Positions 34,321-47,617 of a DNA stretch of 64,000 nt are shown piece by piece. Origin of the DNA: Pholiota molesta (lineage: Eukaryota; Basidiomycota; Agaricomycetes; Agaricales; Strophariaceae); contig JACGCK010000178.1 in assembly GCA_014925825.1 (NCBI GenBank), positions 1 to 64,000 of the forward strand, written 5' to 3'. Numbering within the stretch: position 1 is the stretch's first letter; the number at the start of each line of letters is the position of its first letter. The position numbers and the translations under genes were made by a program. Under the pieces are notes generated by a model. It was given only the letters and a program-made list of their open reading frames with translations. It ran no database searches and was not told the origin of the DNA.

Positions 34321-36292
34321 TCAATCGCATCTCACTGGGGTATCATTCTATACATATCCGACAGTAAGCTTCAAGTCGAAATTCAAAGATAGGAATATGG
34401 ACTGACCTCGCGGATAAACGTGAGCATGTGGCACGTAATATAGCCCTGGGCAAAGCCAGCGCCGGCATAAGCAAACAGATACTGCCATTTGCGTTTGAAG
34501 GCGTCATAATCAGCCTGGTTTTGGAGAGCGGGGTAGTCTTTGGAAATCAAGTCTTTGGTCAGATTGGAATCGAGCCGTCGGCCCCATTCGCGAAGGGTGC
34601 GTGGGTAGTCTGGTGGGAAAGGCAGTTGAGAAAAGAGATTTTGAGTGGGCGTTAATGTAATTATACTCACGGGCTGCGTGGTTCTCGACTCCGTCGAGGT
34701 TGAAGCGACCTTGTGACCCTTTTTGCGCGGCAGTAATTAAGGCCGTCGCACTTGGGAGACATGAGTTGGGCCACATATATTTGCGCATAAAATCTTCAGC
34801 TCTGTGGAGTGCACATGGTGAGGGAAAGTGTTTCGAAAATAGGCGTTCCCACTTACTGGTAACTGGAGAATTTAGACTCAGGGAAAGTGGAGGCAGTGAC
34901 GACGGCAGTTGCATTTTTAGACTTGAGCGCAAAGTCGACAAGCTTGAAGTAGAGATCATAATATTTAGCTCCAACATGCTGCGTGCCGAAGAGTCAGTTG
35001 ATAAGTTGCTTGAAATAAATTCAGTGAGACCGACCTCAAGCATTTCCACGCTCACGAAAGCATCAAAGGCTTTCTCAAACTCGGCAGGAATTTCTCGGTA
35101 GTCCATAAGGTGAACTCGAATGCGACCTTCCAGGCCTGCCTCTTTGACACGCTCCTCTGCGAGCTTCTTTTGTTCTACGGAGAGTGTCAAAGTGTCAACT
35201 TCGCAACCGAACGAACGGGCAGCCTGAAAAAAACATTGTCAGAGGGACCGACGTTCATTTCTGAAAGTGATAATTACCTCAATGGCAAGACCCCCCCAGC
35301 CGCTGCCAAATTCGAGGATTCGGTGCCCAGGCTTCACGCGAGCGGAGCGAAGAACATGGTGAATTTTCCTGAGCTGTGCAGCTTCCAAGTCCCCAGGGCT
35401 GGGGCCCATCTCAAGATCTCCTCGAACACCACCTTCTGCTTCACTCCAAAGGCCGCATGAGTACATCATTTCTTGGCTAAGGAATGCCTAGAATTTGATA
35501 GACGATACGGTCAATATGTGTATACACATCGCGTTTAATTGAATCGCTTACCTTGAACAATTCGTTCGACTGATCGTAGCTTGCGATGGCGTTTAAACGC
35601 GCTTGGGACCGCGTTTGACCAAGGAAACAGTTGTATGTGCTTGAGATAGCCGACGATAGGCGAGCGACAGCTGACGAGAGAGTATTATCCATGCCAGACT
35701 GATTCTGGAGCCAGATCTATCAAAAAAGGATCATAAGCTGCGAACGCTGCAGTTCCAATGGAGAATGGACATACGTCCATGGCGCCCTTAAGCGAAGAGA
35801 CTTCCACGTCCCCAATCATATATGCCTCGCTAACTGTTTTGGAAGGTGTTTGTTAGGAATCGTTAATGCCGCTCGCTGGGAAAGTCCTCTTACAGCCCAA
35901 GTCCCCCGAACTTCATGGAGAGAGATAAGTTAAAAATAGAATGGCAGTCAATGTAAAAGTGCTTACAGTAATATTCGCAGCCAAAAGTTATCATCAACGA
36001 CATTCAAATGAACGTCATTGCAACCCTTTTGGTACTTCCCGTAATAATGTGTCCCTTCAGAATCGGAGATTGTCAAGTGTCCGACGCTGATTGCGTTGTC
36101 GAGAACTGAAAGAATTGAGGAACGCGCTGGAAGAGGATGAGCAGACGCGCTAGATGTTAGACATAACTTATATTTACCGAAAGACACTGCCCATGACTTT
36201 GGACTGAGTGATGATAGCAATGAAGTATAGCGAAAGGTATTCTTGGAGGAGGCTGGGAAGTGAACGCAAGATGATAATTGTGTAGAAGGCAT
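34321..36292 (-). CDS. Cyclopropane-fatty-acyl-phospholipid synthase-type methyltransferase
   Basis: SAM-dependent enzyme that modifies unsaturated acyl chains of phospholipids; relatives in mushrooms include Coprinopsis Cfs1. Minus strand, ATG 36292, about nine exons, frame intact. N-terminal part: NFWLRIL, DLGLAEAYMIGDVEVSSL, YDQSNELFKAFLSQEMMYSC. SAM-binding motif I: GHRILEFGSGWGGLAIE. Then TLSVEQKKLAEERV, DAFVSVEMLEHVG, the catalytic-region AEDFMRKYMWPNSCLPS, YPRTLREWGRRL and a C-terminal FAYAGAGFAQGYITCHMLTF. A short last exon after an intron near 34404 gives the family-like ending ENDTPVRCD and stops at 34321. Without it the frame would end at 34383. Prokaryote-like enzyme family established in basidiomycetes. 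Confidence 0.9.
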
Positions 36293-39123
36293 TGTAAATG
36301 CAAGAGACAGATCGAACTCGAAGAAGTAGAGCGAGGTGAAGATAGGGTAGTAGGTAGAAAAAGCTGGGTCTTATATGCTGCGAGCAGGCGCGACGGATGA
36401 AATTGGACATCTTGCCGCGCTGGGGATGAAGATCGGCAAAGCAGGAGATAAATCTGTGTCAAACCAAAAGGAAGGATTCGCGAGTCAGATGAATGCATGA
36501 AAGCGTGTTCGTGAGCGTCACTTTCGATTTCTCGATTTGGCTTACCCTTAATGGGGCTCTGCCGTACTAAGAAAGCTCTACTCAAATTTGCCCACACCCG
36601 GAACCCTGATCCCATCTCATTCTGCAGAATTTCCAGATCCCCCCGCCTTCGCGTAATAGAAAGCACCTTCGCCCTCGTCTTCAGAAGGACGCCAGCCCAT
36701 GCCAGCCTCACTCACCCCCACGTCGACCCCAATTCAACCAGATTCAACCCACTAGTACTGGGAGCAAAATCCTACATCTGCAATCCATCAGAATCCAGGA
36801 TTCACTCGGATTACATCTTCCAAGAACATACAGATACCGCAACGCTCTCGGCAAGCCTCAACTTGATATCTCCTTCGATCTCGATAACCTTTTGCCTCCT
36901 TGCCCGTTCACACTCATAAGTTTTGTCTCTCGATGCCTCCCTCTACTGGTGCCGTCTCGGTCTCCTCAACTCACGCTTGACCAGGCCGGACGCTATGGGA
37001 AGTCTTCGGATCGAGCCCATCCCATTGCCGTCATCTTTCTGCCTAGGTGCACGCGCTTCTCAAGGTATAGCTTGCTGGCCAAAAAGCCTACCCATATCTC
37101 AGATCCTCTTCAAGAGTTCTTGCGAGAAAGCCTCCAATACAAGCAGCACGCTGCTGCTCATAGATTTTCAGCCGCTTCCACGATGGCTCATGGCCATATC
37201 CCAATACAGCTACCATGTTTCGAGCCAACTTAGCTCAAAAGTGTGTCTCACCCAATGTGTGGGCATCTAGGCAGATGATGTACATTGGGAGATATTTTCG
37301 GCAACATGTTCAGGACATGCAACTGCCGCGGGATGTCTGGTCGATACGCACGAGGAGAGGACATTTACTCGGTCTTTTGATTACAGAGCATCGAACGCAT
37401 CGAGGCCGAGGACAAAGCTCTTGTAGGACGATTACACCGTGTTGAAGGCTGACCACGTCCTGCGTCAATGGTGGAATCTCGACATCGACGAGCACGCATC
37501 TTTCCTGTAATCCCTGTGACATAAGGCACCGCAGAGCGCTTCCTCGGATTTTTTATCATGTCTCGACAAAGTATCCTCGGAATCGGCACTGGCTGTATTC
37601 AATGCCAATCCTGTCTCGAGCGGCCGGCATGGGTATTTTTGCCACTTTTGTATGCTCCTCTAATCTGATATGTCTTCGCGGAGTTGGATCACTTGATGCA
37701 ATAGGTGTGTTTATAGACAGATTCTAGACAGATGTTATGTCGCTTCACACAAATATATTTGATCTTCCGTGCCACTACGTACCCACTTGTGCGCATTGAC
37801 AGACGTACTCTCTAGCTATACTTATCTATATTTATCGATTGCATCTCCCAGGTTACGGTCGAGGCCGCGGCTCAAAGCCGTCGCAGGACTTCATGATAAG
37901 TACTTATAGCAGGACACGAGTCGACATGTCAGACGAGTGCTCATATTCTGGGAATACTGATATGATGCCATCAGACCTCTTGTTCGTAGTCCCTCGTCTG
38001 CTCCTCCTCGTCTGCCATATGTAAGGCAAAATGAGCCCCCCAGACGCAAGCAGATAGTCAAGAGTGAAACCTGCTCAATGAGTAAATAATGACACAGGTC
38101 ACACACATCTACGAGCAAAGCATGGACATTCCTGTAAGAAGTTGGCTGAACGCTATCAAGCATTTCCTGTCACGTACTAAGCTCAAGATTGTGCGAGTTC
38201 AGCCTCGAGATCTCGTCCTATGAGGCTGTAAATCGAAAAGCATAGTTAGCCTCTTGGTAGCCAGTTAGAATGAAAGTACTTAAACATTAGAATAATGAAG
38301 AACACAAGCCGTTTCAATGGCGGGAGGGCTGGAGAAAGGCCGTCTGAAAGGAAAACTCCGAATCTAGCCTTTCATACACTCTTGCTCAACAACGGGAGGT
38401 TAAAGAGAGACACAGTTAGCGGTAGATTGGATCTGAGAACTCTCCGAGTTTGACCTTTAGGCTCTGTCTTGTGAGAAAGACATACCGCTCATACGTAACT
38501 CCAAGTTATGCTGTGCGCTCATTCGATGGTTCTCTCCGTTGCTCGAAAGACGGGAATAGGCCCTCGGTGTAGAGAACATAGGTTATAGACGTCCCGTTGC
38601 ATTTCATCAACATGCTATAATAAGTCTACCAATAATGTCCGTGTTATGTCCCTGTCTTTGTCAGAAAAGAACGGGCGTCAACGATAGAATTCAAAAACAT
38701 CTAACACACGTATCTGATCAGATGAATCGCTTTCCCCGCTAAAGGCCGGAGCACTTTGATATACAAGAAGAGCAATAAGCATGACGCCGGGTTCAACGTA
38801 AAAACAGCCGGAGCGTGATTAGAATCTCGAACAAGCCGGCAAGTTGCAATCCAGTATACGGATTTTGACGGCAATAATTGCAAGGGAGCTCGGCTGACGT
38901 TAGTCGACATAGGGATTCACCATTCGCGCTGCCCATTTAAGGGTGCTCATCGGAAATGATGGAAAGCTACAGTCGGGAGAATGTTTTTCGGAAAGTCTGG
39001 CGGCAAGGACCATCCGAACGCTCCTTGCTCGCTCGAACAATTTGCTCGCCAACCGCATTGAAGCTTCCAGAATAGAAGAAGGTTTGAGAACGCGATAGAA
39101 GAATGAACGAAAACAACGGCTTG
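36293..39123. other. Gene-poor region
   Basis: 2.8 kb between the CFA-synthase start and the ARL2 stop. Small overlapping open frames (for example 36551-36919 and 36923-37270) have no family motif. No RNA gene or clear repeat. The first few hundred bases are presumably the CFA-synthase promoter. Confidence 0.5.
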
Positions 39124-40056
39124 TCATTTGGTTGCATCGAGAGGAGCTTGTGGCGGTCGGACACCTTGGGAAGCGGTAGTGCTGTAATATAACCTTCCAG
39201 CGACATCGTTCACGACCCAGTCTAATCCAGAAACGAGGTTAGCGCCGGTTACGGCGCTGCAGGACCATATCTTCCAACGATGAGTGGTGATGGAGGGGAG
39301 GTCCAAAGCCTGCATTGGTCCAAAACGCCATAATCAGGTCTTAAAATTCGGAATGGCGGGCAAAAAAGTGGATCTTACGTCGCGAATTTCTGTATCGGTC
39401 ATCGAACCTTGCAAATCCTGTTTGTTGGCAAACACAAGTAATGATGCGCCTGCTAAACGCTAAGATGGACGTGATAGCCGTATGCGAATAGTAACAAGAT
39501 GAGCCACGGGTCTAATAAGTTGACAACCTCTTACATCTTCCGTAAGGAGACTGTGTAGCTCTTGTTTACAGTCCTGCATGCGGGCCCTATCACTTGAGTC
39601 AACGACCCAAACTAATGCATCAGTTTGTTCGAAATAGTTTCTCCAGTAAGGCCGAAGCGTTCTTTGACCTCCAACATCCCCTAAAAGCATAAAATCGGAT
39701 CTTAGTGGCGGAGGAGCAAAAAAAATGGCATGGTCATACATATATTTAGGGTGTATCTTTCGGAGTGGAATACAAAGGTTGCATCATTAGTCTCGCGTGT
39801 TGAGCCAAATTAGAGTCAGTCCACGCACTTTCCGTGTGCGAAGGTCTTTATGTTGAATCCGAGCGTTGGGCTAATGCTGCTGATGTCTTCTCCATTCAGC
39901 TTCTTCAGAATAGTGGTCTTTCCAGCATTATCCAGCCCGCTGAAGGTTAATCAGTTGGCCGATCAATTTCTGGGCGCGTTTCTCGACTCACAGAAAGAGC
40001 AGACGCATCTCCTTCTCTTTCTGGCGATTCTTTCGAATGATTGTGAGAAGACCCAT
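39124..40056 (-). CDS. ARL2: ARF-like small GTPase ARL2
   Basis: GTPase acting with tubulin cofactors in alpha/beta-tubulin folding (Cin4 in budding yeast, Alp41 in fission yeast). Minus strand, ATG 40056. The N-terminus [20 protein letters not shown] is the ARL2 amphipathic helix with Gly2. P-loop [10 protein letters not shown]; switch [12 protein letters not shown]; switch [20 protein letters not shown], with W completed across an intron; guanine-specificity motif [25 protein letters not shown] with the SA motif near the end. The C-terminus has a short extension ([17 protein letters not shown]). Frame intact. Divergent from eIF5B, 289 bp apart. Confidence 0.93.
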
Positions 40057-40345
40057 GATGTTCGGTTATTTACTGACGCCACAATGATTCAACCAAATTT
40101 CGCGGATGAACACTACACTCGCAGAACGAAAGTCGATTAGGATGGATGGTGAAAGCGTCGAGTCAGTGGCATAATGATATGCAGCGTTCACTAACTTGAA
40201 CAGAGTCACGTTGTGGATGGCCCAGACTTGACGGTAATCAATTCCGGCTCCGATTTTATTCAGCCTGATCACTGTCGTCTGCGCTCTGCGGCCAACGGTC
40301 ACTGCACTCTCTCATATACCACTCAGCTGCCCGTAATCCATCAGC

Positions 40346-43300
40346 ATGGCACCCAAAAACAAGGGGAAAAAGGGCGGAAAGAAGGGAGACGATGACTACT
40401 GGTACGTTTTCTGCTCTGCTTGCAAATGAATTCTCATATCATATATCGGATCTATAGGGATAAAGCTGGCGAGGAGGTCGCACCCAATCTCGCTACTCTG
40501 AATGAAGCGCCCCAGGACGATGAACCTCCATTTGCGCTAAAGTCAAAACCATTAGGATTTTCCGCATTCGCGTCAACCGTAGATGACATCCCAACGATGA
40601 AGACGATGGTGCTGGTGGTGGAGGGCTGATGGTACGTCTAATCCACATCCGTTCACGCATATCCTTATCCTGAGCTATCTACTCTGTTTGACAGTCCTTA
40701 ATCTCATCTGCTGGGAAAGCCAAGAAGAAGGAGAAGAAAAAAGCGAAAGGTGGTTTCGATGACTTGGTTAACGAAGTCCCTGTCGAAGCGATCGAGTCGA
40801 AAAAGCCTGTAGAGGTCACAGCAGAAGACCTTGCGGACGAGGAATGGGGTCCAGTGAAGGAGAAGAAGAAAGATAAGAAGGGCAAGAGTAAGAAAGGCAA
40901 ACAACTGCAAGATGAAGGGGAAGAAGAGGAAGAAAAAGGTACGCTCGCTATAATGCCATGCATGGATCTATGCTCATACATCACTTCTAGCTGTTGCCGA
41001 TGTGCCCCTGCCGTAACGGCGACCTCAGGCGCCAAGGACGACGTGGATGACGAGGAGGTGGAAGAACCCGGCGTAAAAGTACTTTCCAAGAAAGAGAAAG
41101 AGAAGCTCAAGAAAGAAAGGGAAAAGGTATGTCCAACTTACGATTCTCTCCAATCGTCAATTTCATTAATGTCATAACATTTCATAGGCCAAGAAAAAGG
41201 CCCAGGCAGCAGCGAAGAAGTTAGCTGAAGGTGCTGATACTGCTCGATCATCGCCCGCTCCAGAGCCCGCAGAATCCGCACCAGCACCAGCACCACCAGA
41301 CGGAGCTGCAGACGATAATGAAGAAGGCGGAGATGATGCTGTGGGAGGAGCTAAAGGAGATGCGAAGAAGAAGAAGAAAAAGAAAGCTGCGAAGAAAGAC
41401 GAGGAACCTGCTCCGACGCCTGTCCCTGCCGCCGGCGCGAAAAAGAAAGGCGGCCTCGGCGCATTGAAGGCTCTCATGGAAGAAAAGAAACGGCTGGAGG
41501 AAGAAGAGCGCAGGCGGCTGGAGGAAGAGCGAAAACGAATCGAGGAAGAGGAACGACGCGAGGCGGAGGAGGAGCGCAAGAGGGAAGAAGAAAAGCAACG
41601 CAGAAAGGAGAAAGAGAAGGTAGCTTTCATTCATATTCATTTCCTCCGCTATCTATCTTCGTGATATTAACCCATCTCTACCCAGGCTAAACGCGAGCTC
41701 GCCAAGAAGGAGGGCCGGCTACTTACTAAAAAGCAAAAGGAGGAGAGACAGATGGCTGAAATCCGAAAACAAGCTCTTTTGGCTTCCGGGGCTCAAATCG
41801 AGGGCCTGCAACAAGCTTCAGGGACTGGTCCGCCGGCCGCAAAGAAGGTCGTTTATGGCAATCGTAAGAAAAAGGGGCCTGGAGGGAAAGATGCGTCCCC
41901 TGCTCCGGAATCTCGACCAAGATCACCAGAATCAGAACCAGCTTCTCCAGTGGTTGCACCTACGCCTGCGCCTGCGCCTGTGCAGCCTACTGAGACGAAG
42001 GCGAGCACCGAAGCTGCCAAGTCGGATTGGGAGGCTAGTTCCGACGAAGAAGAGGCGAAACCAGCGACGCCGCCTGCCGGAGTCAAGGATGACTGGGACG
42101 CGTCAAGTGACGAGGAAAAGGCTGCTCCACCACCCAAGATAGCCCCTGAGACCAAACCTACTGGCAAGGCTGCGGCTACCAAACCTGCAAAGGCAGCTCC
42201 AGTTAAGGCAGCCCCGACTAAGGCAGCCCCTACCAATGGAAAGGCCGCTCCTACCGCAAACCGCTAATGGAAAGGCAGCACCCGCAAAGGTCGAGGAGTC
42301 ATCATCTGAAGAGGAAGAAGATGACTCTGATGCCACAAGTGACTCAGACGATTCGTCTGAGGACGACTCTGATGGGTCTTCATCAGAAGACGAAGAGCTA
42401 ACCGCTGTTCAGAAACAGCTTGCTCAGAAGAAGGTCGACGCTGCCGCCCGCCGTGCCAAAGCGCACGAAGAGGCCCTCGCTGCGCGCAGCAAGGACAACC
42501 TGCGCAGCCCCATTTGCTGTATTTTGGGTCATGTCGATACTGGTAAAACGAAGTTGCTTGATAAGGTTTGTTTCGCGATTACTTTTCTATATATACCAAC
42601 CTTCACTGATGAAAATAATCAGATTCGCCAAACCAATGTCCAAGAGGGCGAAGCCGGAGGAATCACGCAGCAAATTGGCGCTACATATTTCCCTCTAGAT
42701 GCTATCAAGACAAAGACAGCCGTTATAAACAAGGTAAGTTACTACCGATGGACATACACATTGCGGGTTTTAAATAGTATTTTAGGATGGATCCCAAGAA
42801 TACAAAATTCCAGGTCTTTTGGTCATCGATACTCCTGGACACGAGTCGTTCACCAACTTGCGATCGCGTGGTAGTTCTCTGTGCAACATCGCCATTCTAG
42901 TGGTTGATATCATGCACGGTTTGGAAGCTCAAACGCTGGAGTCTCTACGATTGCTGAGGGATCGCAAAACGCCGTTTATCGTCGCTCTCAATAAGGTATT
43001 TATTACTATTTTTGGTTAGCCGATAAATTTCTGAGCGAATGATTTAGATTGATCGTATGTACAACTGGCAAGCCACCCCGGATGGCGCCTTCCAAGAGTC
43101 TTTGGCCAAACAAACTCGCGCCGTTCAACGTGAATTCGAGGACCGTGTGGCCAAGACGATCGTTGCTTTCGCCGAGGAAGGATTGAACGCGTGCCTTTAC
43201 TATGAAAACAAGAACTTGGGTCGCAACGTTTCTTTGGTCCCAACATCCGCTATCACTGGCGAAGGTGTCCCCGATATGATCATGCTCCTCGTGAATCTGA

Positions 43301-44799
43301 CTCAGCAGAGGATGAGCGACCGCCTCATGTACCTCTCCGAGCTGGAATGCACAGTTCTCGAAGTCAAGGTCATTGAAGGTCTCGGTACGACGATTGATGT
43401 CGTTCTCTCGAACGGTATTCTGCACGAAGGTGACAGGATTGTTGTTTGTGGTCTCAATGGACCTATTGTCACACAAGTCCGTGCCCTGCTCACACCCCAG
43501 CCTATGCGTGAGCTACGTATAAAGGTTAGGCGAACTATGCTTATATTTGTTCTTAATGGTTGCTCACATGGTTCATTTTAGTCCGCGTATGTTCACCATA
43601 AAGAGGTCAAAGCAGCTCTTGGGGTCAAGATTACGGCACCGGATCTTGACAAGGCCATTGCTGGATCTCGCCTCCTCGTTGTCGGCCCTGATGACGATGA
43701 GGACGAGCTAAAAGAGGAAGTTATGTCCGATCTGACAACGCTATTCGAGAACATCGATAAGTCGGGCCGCGGTGTCTGTGTCCAGGCATCGACGCTGGGA
43801 TCTCTCGAGGCCTTATTGGACTTCTTGAAGAGCAGCAAGATCCCGGTATCTGGTATCAACATTGGACCTGTTCACAAGCGAGATGTTATGCGCGCTGCGA
43901 CTATGTTGGAGAAGGCTAAGGAATTGGCGTGTATCCTTTGCTTCGATGTTGTCGTCGACAGGGAAGCTGAGCGACTTGCGGAGGAAATGGGCATTCGTCT
44001 GTTCAAGGGTGTGTATTATTTCTTAGCATGATGTCTCTATGGATTTATTGACTTGGTAACATAGCCGACATCATTTACCATCTCTTCGATTCTTTCAAGG
44101 CCTACAACGAAGAGATTGTCGAAGCAAAGAGGAAGGACGCGGCTCCGCAAGCAGTTTGGCCCTGCCGTCTCAAGACGATTGCGGCTTTCGCTAAGCGAGA
44201 TCCCATCATCCTCGGTGTGGACATCCTGGATGGCAGTTTGCGTGTCGGCACACCTTTGGCTGTTGTCAAAATTGACCCCGCGACTGGAAAGAAAGAGATC
44301 ATTGATCTTGGAAAGATGTAAGGATTCCGAACTAAGTCTTTTCCTTTGCATACTAATCCCGGACTTTTTTAGTACTTCGTTGGAGATTAACCACAAGACA
44401 TTCGATGTAAGTAGCTCTGAGATTAATCGTTTACGGGCTGTTTTTCTTACATCAATTTCTCTGCAGATCGTCAAGAAAAGCCAGGCTGGTGGAGGTGTCG
44501 CTGTGAAGATCGAGCATGCTGTGTACCAATCCGCGAAAATGTTCGGCCGTCACTTCGACGAGAAGGATGAAATTCTTAGCCACATCACTCGCCAAAGCAT
44601 TGATGTGTTGAAGGTATGTACAGTTGTTCACTAACAGTGGATTTTCGCTAACGTAACCCTCTAAGACGTCCTTCAAAGCTGATGTGTCTAACGAAGAGTG
44701 GCTTCTCATCCGTGCCCTTAAACCTGTAAGTTTCTACTGATATATGGTAAGACCTCACTTATTTATCGCATCGCATCACAGCGCTTCGGCATCCCTTAA
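40346..44799 (+). CDS. eIF5B: Translation initiation factor eIF5B, with two frame breaks in the N-terminal tail
   Basis: IF2-type GTPase that joins the 60S subunit to the 48S complex. ATG 40346 ([19 protein letters not shown]). It has a long charged, disordered N-terminal part with Lys/Glu blocks, acidic Ser clusters ([20 protein letters not shown]) and Pro-Ala repeats. The G domain follows: [64 protein letters not shown]. Domains II-IV continue (DAFQ-type linker, [31 protein letters not shown]), ending ALKPRFGIP. Two single-base breaks occur, near 40586-40592 and 42261-42262 (extra C in AACCGCT). Both lie in low-complexity sequence, and the frame resumes cleanly. A 73-nt intron 42202-42274 would also restore the frame but has a poor donor and would remove coding-like repeats. 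Confidence 0.93.
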
Positions 44800-45152
44800 G
44801 CTGTCATCCAGTTGCATCGCAAGCATTTGCTTGGCTGTTTTTGCAGACAAAATCTGTCCAAGCTGTCGTAGTTGTACCTGGATTTGCACCATATGTATCA
44901 AGTAGAAATGTAAATAGTGTACATAACTCCCAAGTTTCCACCAAGGGCCCCACTGATAACTGCGTAGCACGGAGCTTGAGGAGGACCAAGAGAGAAGATA
45001 AGATAGCGCGGAGCTGAGCTTGAAGAGGAGAGAAGATAAGATTCGTGATTATTTGCCTGTTGTTTGTTCGCGATTGCATTTTTACATCTGCCCACTTTCG
45101 CTTCGTCCCTCTTCATCCTCTCCCCCCAACCTTCCCACTTGCCTCGAATATC
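44800..45152. promoter_or_regulatory. Spacer eIF5B to permease
   Basis: 353 bp between tandem genes, probably terminator of the first and promoter of the second. C/T-rich just before the permease ATG, as in many fungal leaders. Confidence 0.4.
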
Positions 45153-47617
45153 ATGTCCAGCGACACCAAGTCCGTAAAAGGCGATGGAGGCGAATCGGCT
45201 ACTCTCCATATTCCAGATGAAGATGAAATCCAGCTGGTAATTGGCTCATGATGAGCATAACCTGTGGATTAACCTACCCAAGCCATGGGCTGCTTCAACG
45301 GTAACGTGCATTTGGTGACAACTGGCATGGCTGCGGGTATCCGAATGTTTTCTTCGGGTCCTTTAAATCATACGCTGTGCCTTTTGACACTGTCGTGATT
45401 TAGAGAGCCAGTAGATCGCAGGAGGATTGAGATCATACCGCTTGAACCTGAACAGCGCTCATACCTGCGTAGGGAAGCCCCCCAGTGTTATCGTTCATTA
45501 CTATCCTCAATTCGGGGATTTTTTTTGCTTTTGTTACTGACCTTTGACTCTAGGAGCACCTGGGATATAAACAGGTATGTAATAAATTATAACCGGTCTT
45601 TTAGTGATTCTCAACTTTCATTTATTATCTGTATACCGCGTTAGCAACTCCATCGTACATGGAATTTAGTCGAAAGTTTGCAGCAAGTTTCTGTGCTCTG
45701 AATTTTATTGGCGGCGTCAGGTTCGAGTTTCCTGGTATATGCAATGAATCTCTGAATTGACATCGCAAATCAGATCGGCTCTTTTCCTGGGTCTTTTGGC
45801 AGGAGGTCCTGCTGCTGTTTGGTAATTTCCTTGATTTTAATCTCTACTTTCCTTTCTTGATGTGCCATAGGTCTTCATACGTGATTACAATCATTTTCAT
45901 GATGATCAGCGCAGCGGTCTTAGCAGAAATCTGCTCCGCGCTTCCTCTTAGTGGATCGATATACATTTGGGCTGCTGAAAGTGCCGGTCCTAAATATGCC
46001 AGGTTCTTCGGCTTCACCGTTGCTTGGTGGTCTTGTACCGCTTGGATGACCTTCGTCGCTGGTAACTGTCAGGTTTGTCTCTCTGTTCTTGATTATTTCT
46101 CCCGTAATAATTCATTTTTAGACCACAGCCAACTATATCGTATCTCAACTTGCCGTCTGGGAGATTGACTTTCCCGGAGGAACCTCCAATGATAATGTCA
46201 AGTGGAGAGCACTCATTTGGGCAATCTCAGAAAGCTTGCTCATTATTTCCGTTGCCATCAACTATCTGCCTCCTCGGATGTACTCTAGGTTCTTCCGTTT
46301 TTCAGTTCTCCTCATGATGCTCGATTTCTTTCTCTGTCTCATCTGGCTGCCTATCGGAGTGTCAAAGACGTATGGCTTTAGACCTGCAAAAGAAGTCTTC
46401 ACGTCGACATGTAAGCGTATGATGCCTTGCATATCGAATCTCATACTTATTTCGCATCTACAGACAATGGTACAGGCGCTCCTGCCGGTTGGAACTGGAT
46501 TCTATCTTTGTGAGTGAGATTTAAGAGCTGCAGTACGGATTCTCATCTTCAAATAGCCTGTTCACAGCTGGGACAATGACAGGCTTCGATGCTTCTGGTC
46601 ATATCGCCGAGGAAACGAAAAATGCGCGGTAAGACGCGTTTTTAATGGATATTTTTGAACAGATTTGACATTGTATCGTCACAGAATTGTAGCTGGTAAA
46701 GGCATTTTATTCAGTGCTGCAGCTACAGGCATTTTAGGCTTTATAACGACGATACTTTTCCTCTTCTGCACCCCCGACCTCGGCACCCTCTTCGCTCTTG
46801 ACGCCCCTCAACCATTCGTTCAGCTCTATGCTCTTGCACTCGGAAAGAAAGCAAGCATTTTCATGACAATCATAGCTGTACTTGGCCTTATCGTCGTACG
46901 TCGAACCCAGAACTTGAACGTTTTTTAATGTCTGACTTAATGTTGTAAAGAACACCAGTATAGCTATTGTTGCGGCATCTCGATTGGTATTTGCAGTCGC
47001 TCGTGATGGCGTGTTGCCAATGTCTGGTTGGATTGGGAAGGTCGATGGAGAAGGCCAACCTAAAAATGCGGTCACGCTTATTTATATCTTCGCCGCTGCT
47101 CTCCTCTGCACTATTCTGCCGAGCCAAGTCGCCTTCACATCGCTCGTCTCGGCGGGCGGAGTGCCAACTATTGCAGCATATGGGTTAATCGCGCTCCTTC
47201 GCCTGACGCAAACACCAAATCACTTCAAGTCCTCATACTTCTATCTTGGACGCCTCGCGAAACCATTCTATGCCTCCGCGGTTTTGTGGAATGCCTTGAT
47301 TGTCGCGGTACGACGACCTTGTGTATTGTCTGCGACATTAATGAACTAACTCCGCTAATTTGCGGTTATAGGTCATGTTATCACCGTTTTTCTTCCCAGT
47401 CTCCGCGGAGACTTTCAATTTTGTAAGTTGCAGCTTCTTCTCCGCGCTTTTACTCAATATTCACTGTGATTTCCAGGCCTGTGTTATTTTCGGCACTATC
47501 ACAATCTTCGGTGTCCTCACTTGGTATTTCACACCAGCGGATAAGTGGCTCCGCCGCGACCAAATCCTCCAAGCCTTACAAGCTGCTGACGAGCCTCAGG
47601 AAGATCACATCGATTAA
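45153..47617 (+). CDS. Amino-acid/choline/GABA-type permease (APC superfamily)
   Basis: Proton-coupled plasma-membrane transporter of about 12 helices. ATG 45153 opens a hydrophilic N-terminus (MSSDTKSVKGDGGESATLHI), then EHLGYKQ. Hydrophobic segments include VITIIFMMISAAVLAEICSA, LPLSGSIYIWAAESAGPKYA (the conserved first loop), ALIWAISESLLIISVAINYL and FFRFSVLLMMLDFFLCLIWL. Later come FTAGTMTGFDASGHIAEETKNA (the conserved TGFDASAH-like motif of fungal choline/GABA permeases), IVAASRLVFAVARDGVLP and GGVPTIAAYGLIALLRL. It stops at 47617. A single G seems missing at 45680 (exon reading NLVESL then AASFCALNF one frame over). The substrate cannot be fixed from sequence. Confidence 0.85.

Noticed and set aside
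36551..37270. Candidate genes upstream of the CFA synthase
   Set aside because: Several overlapping short frames of equal quality, no splice structure and no family motif.
42202..42274. Preferred intron in eIF5B
   Set aside because: It is in phase, but the donor GTTAAG is weak, the only branch-like CTAAT is about six bases from the acceptor, and the removed segment reads as the same Ala/Pro/Lys repeat. Kept only as an alternative.
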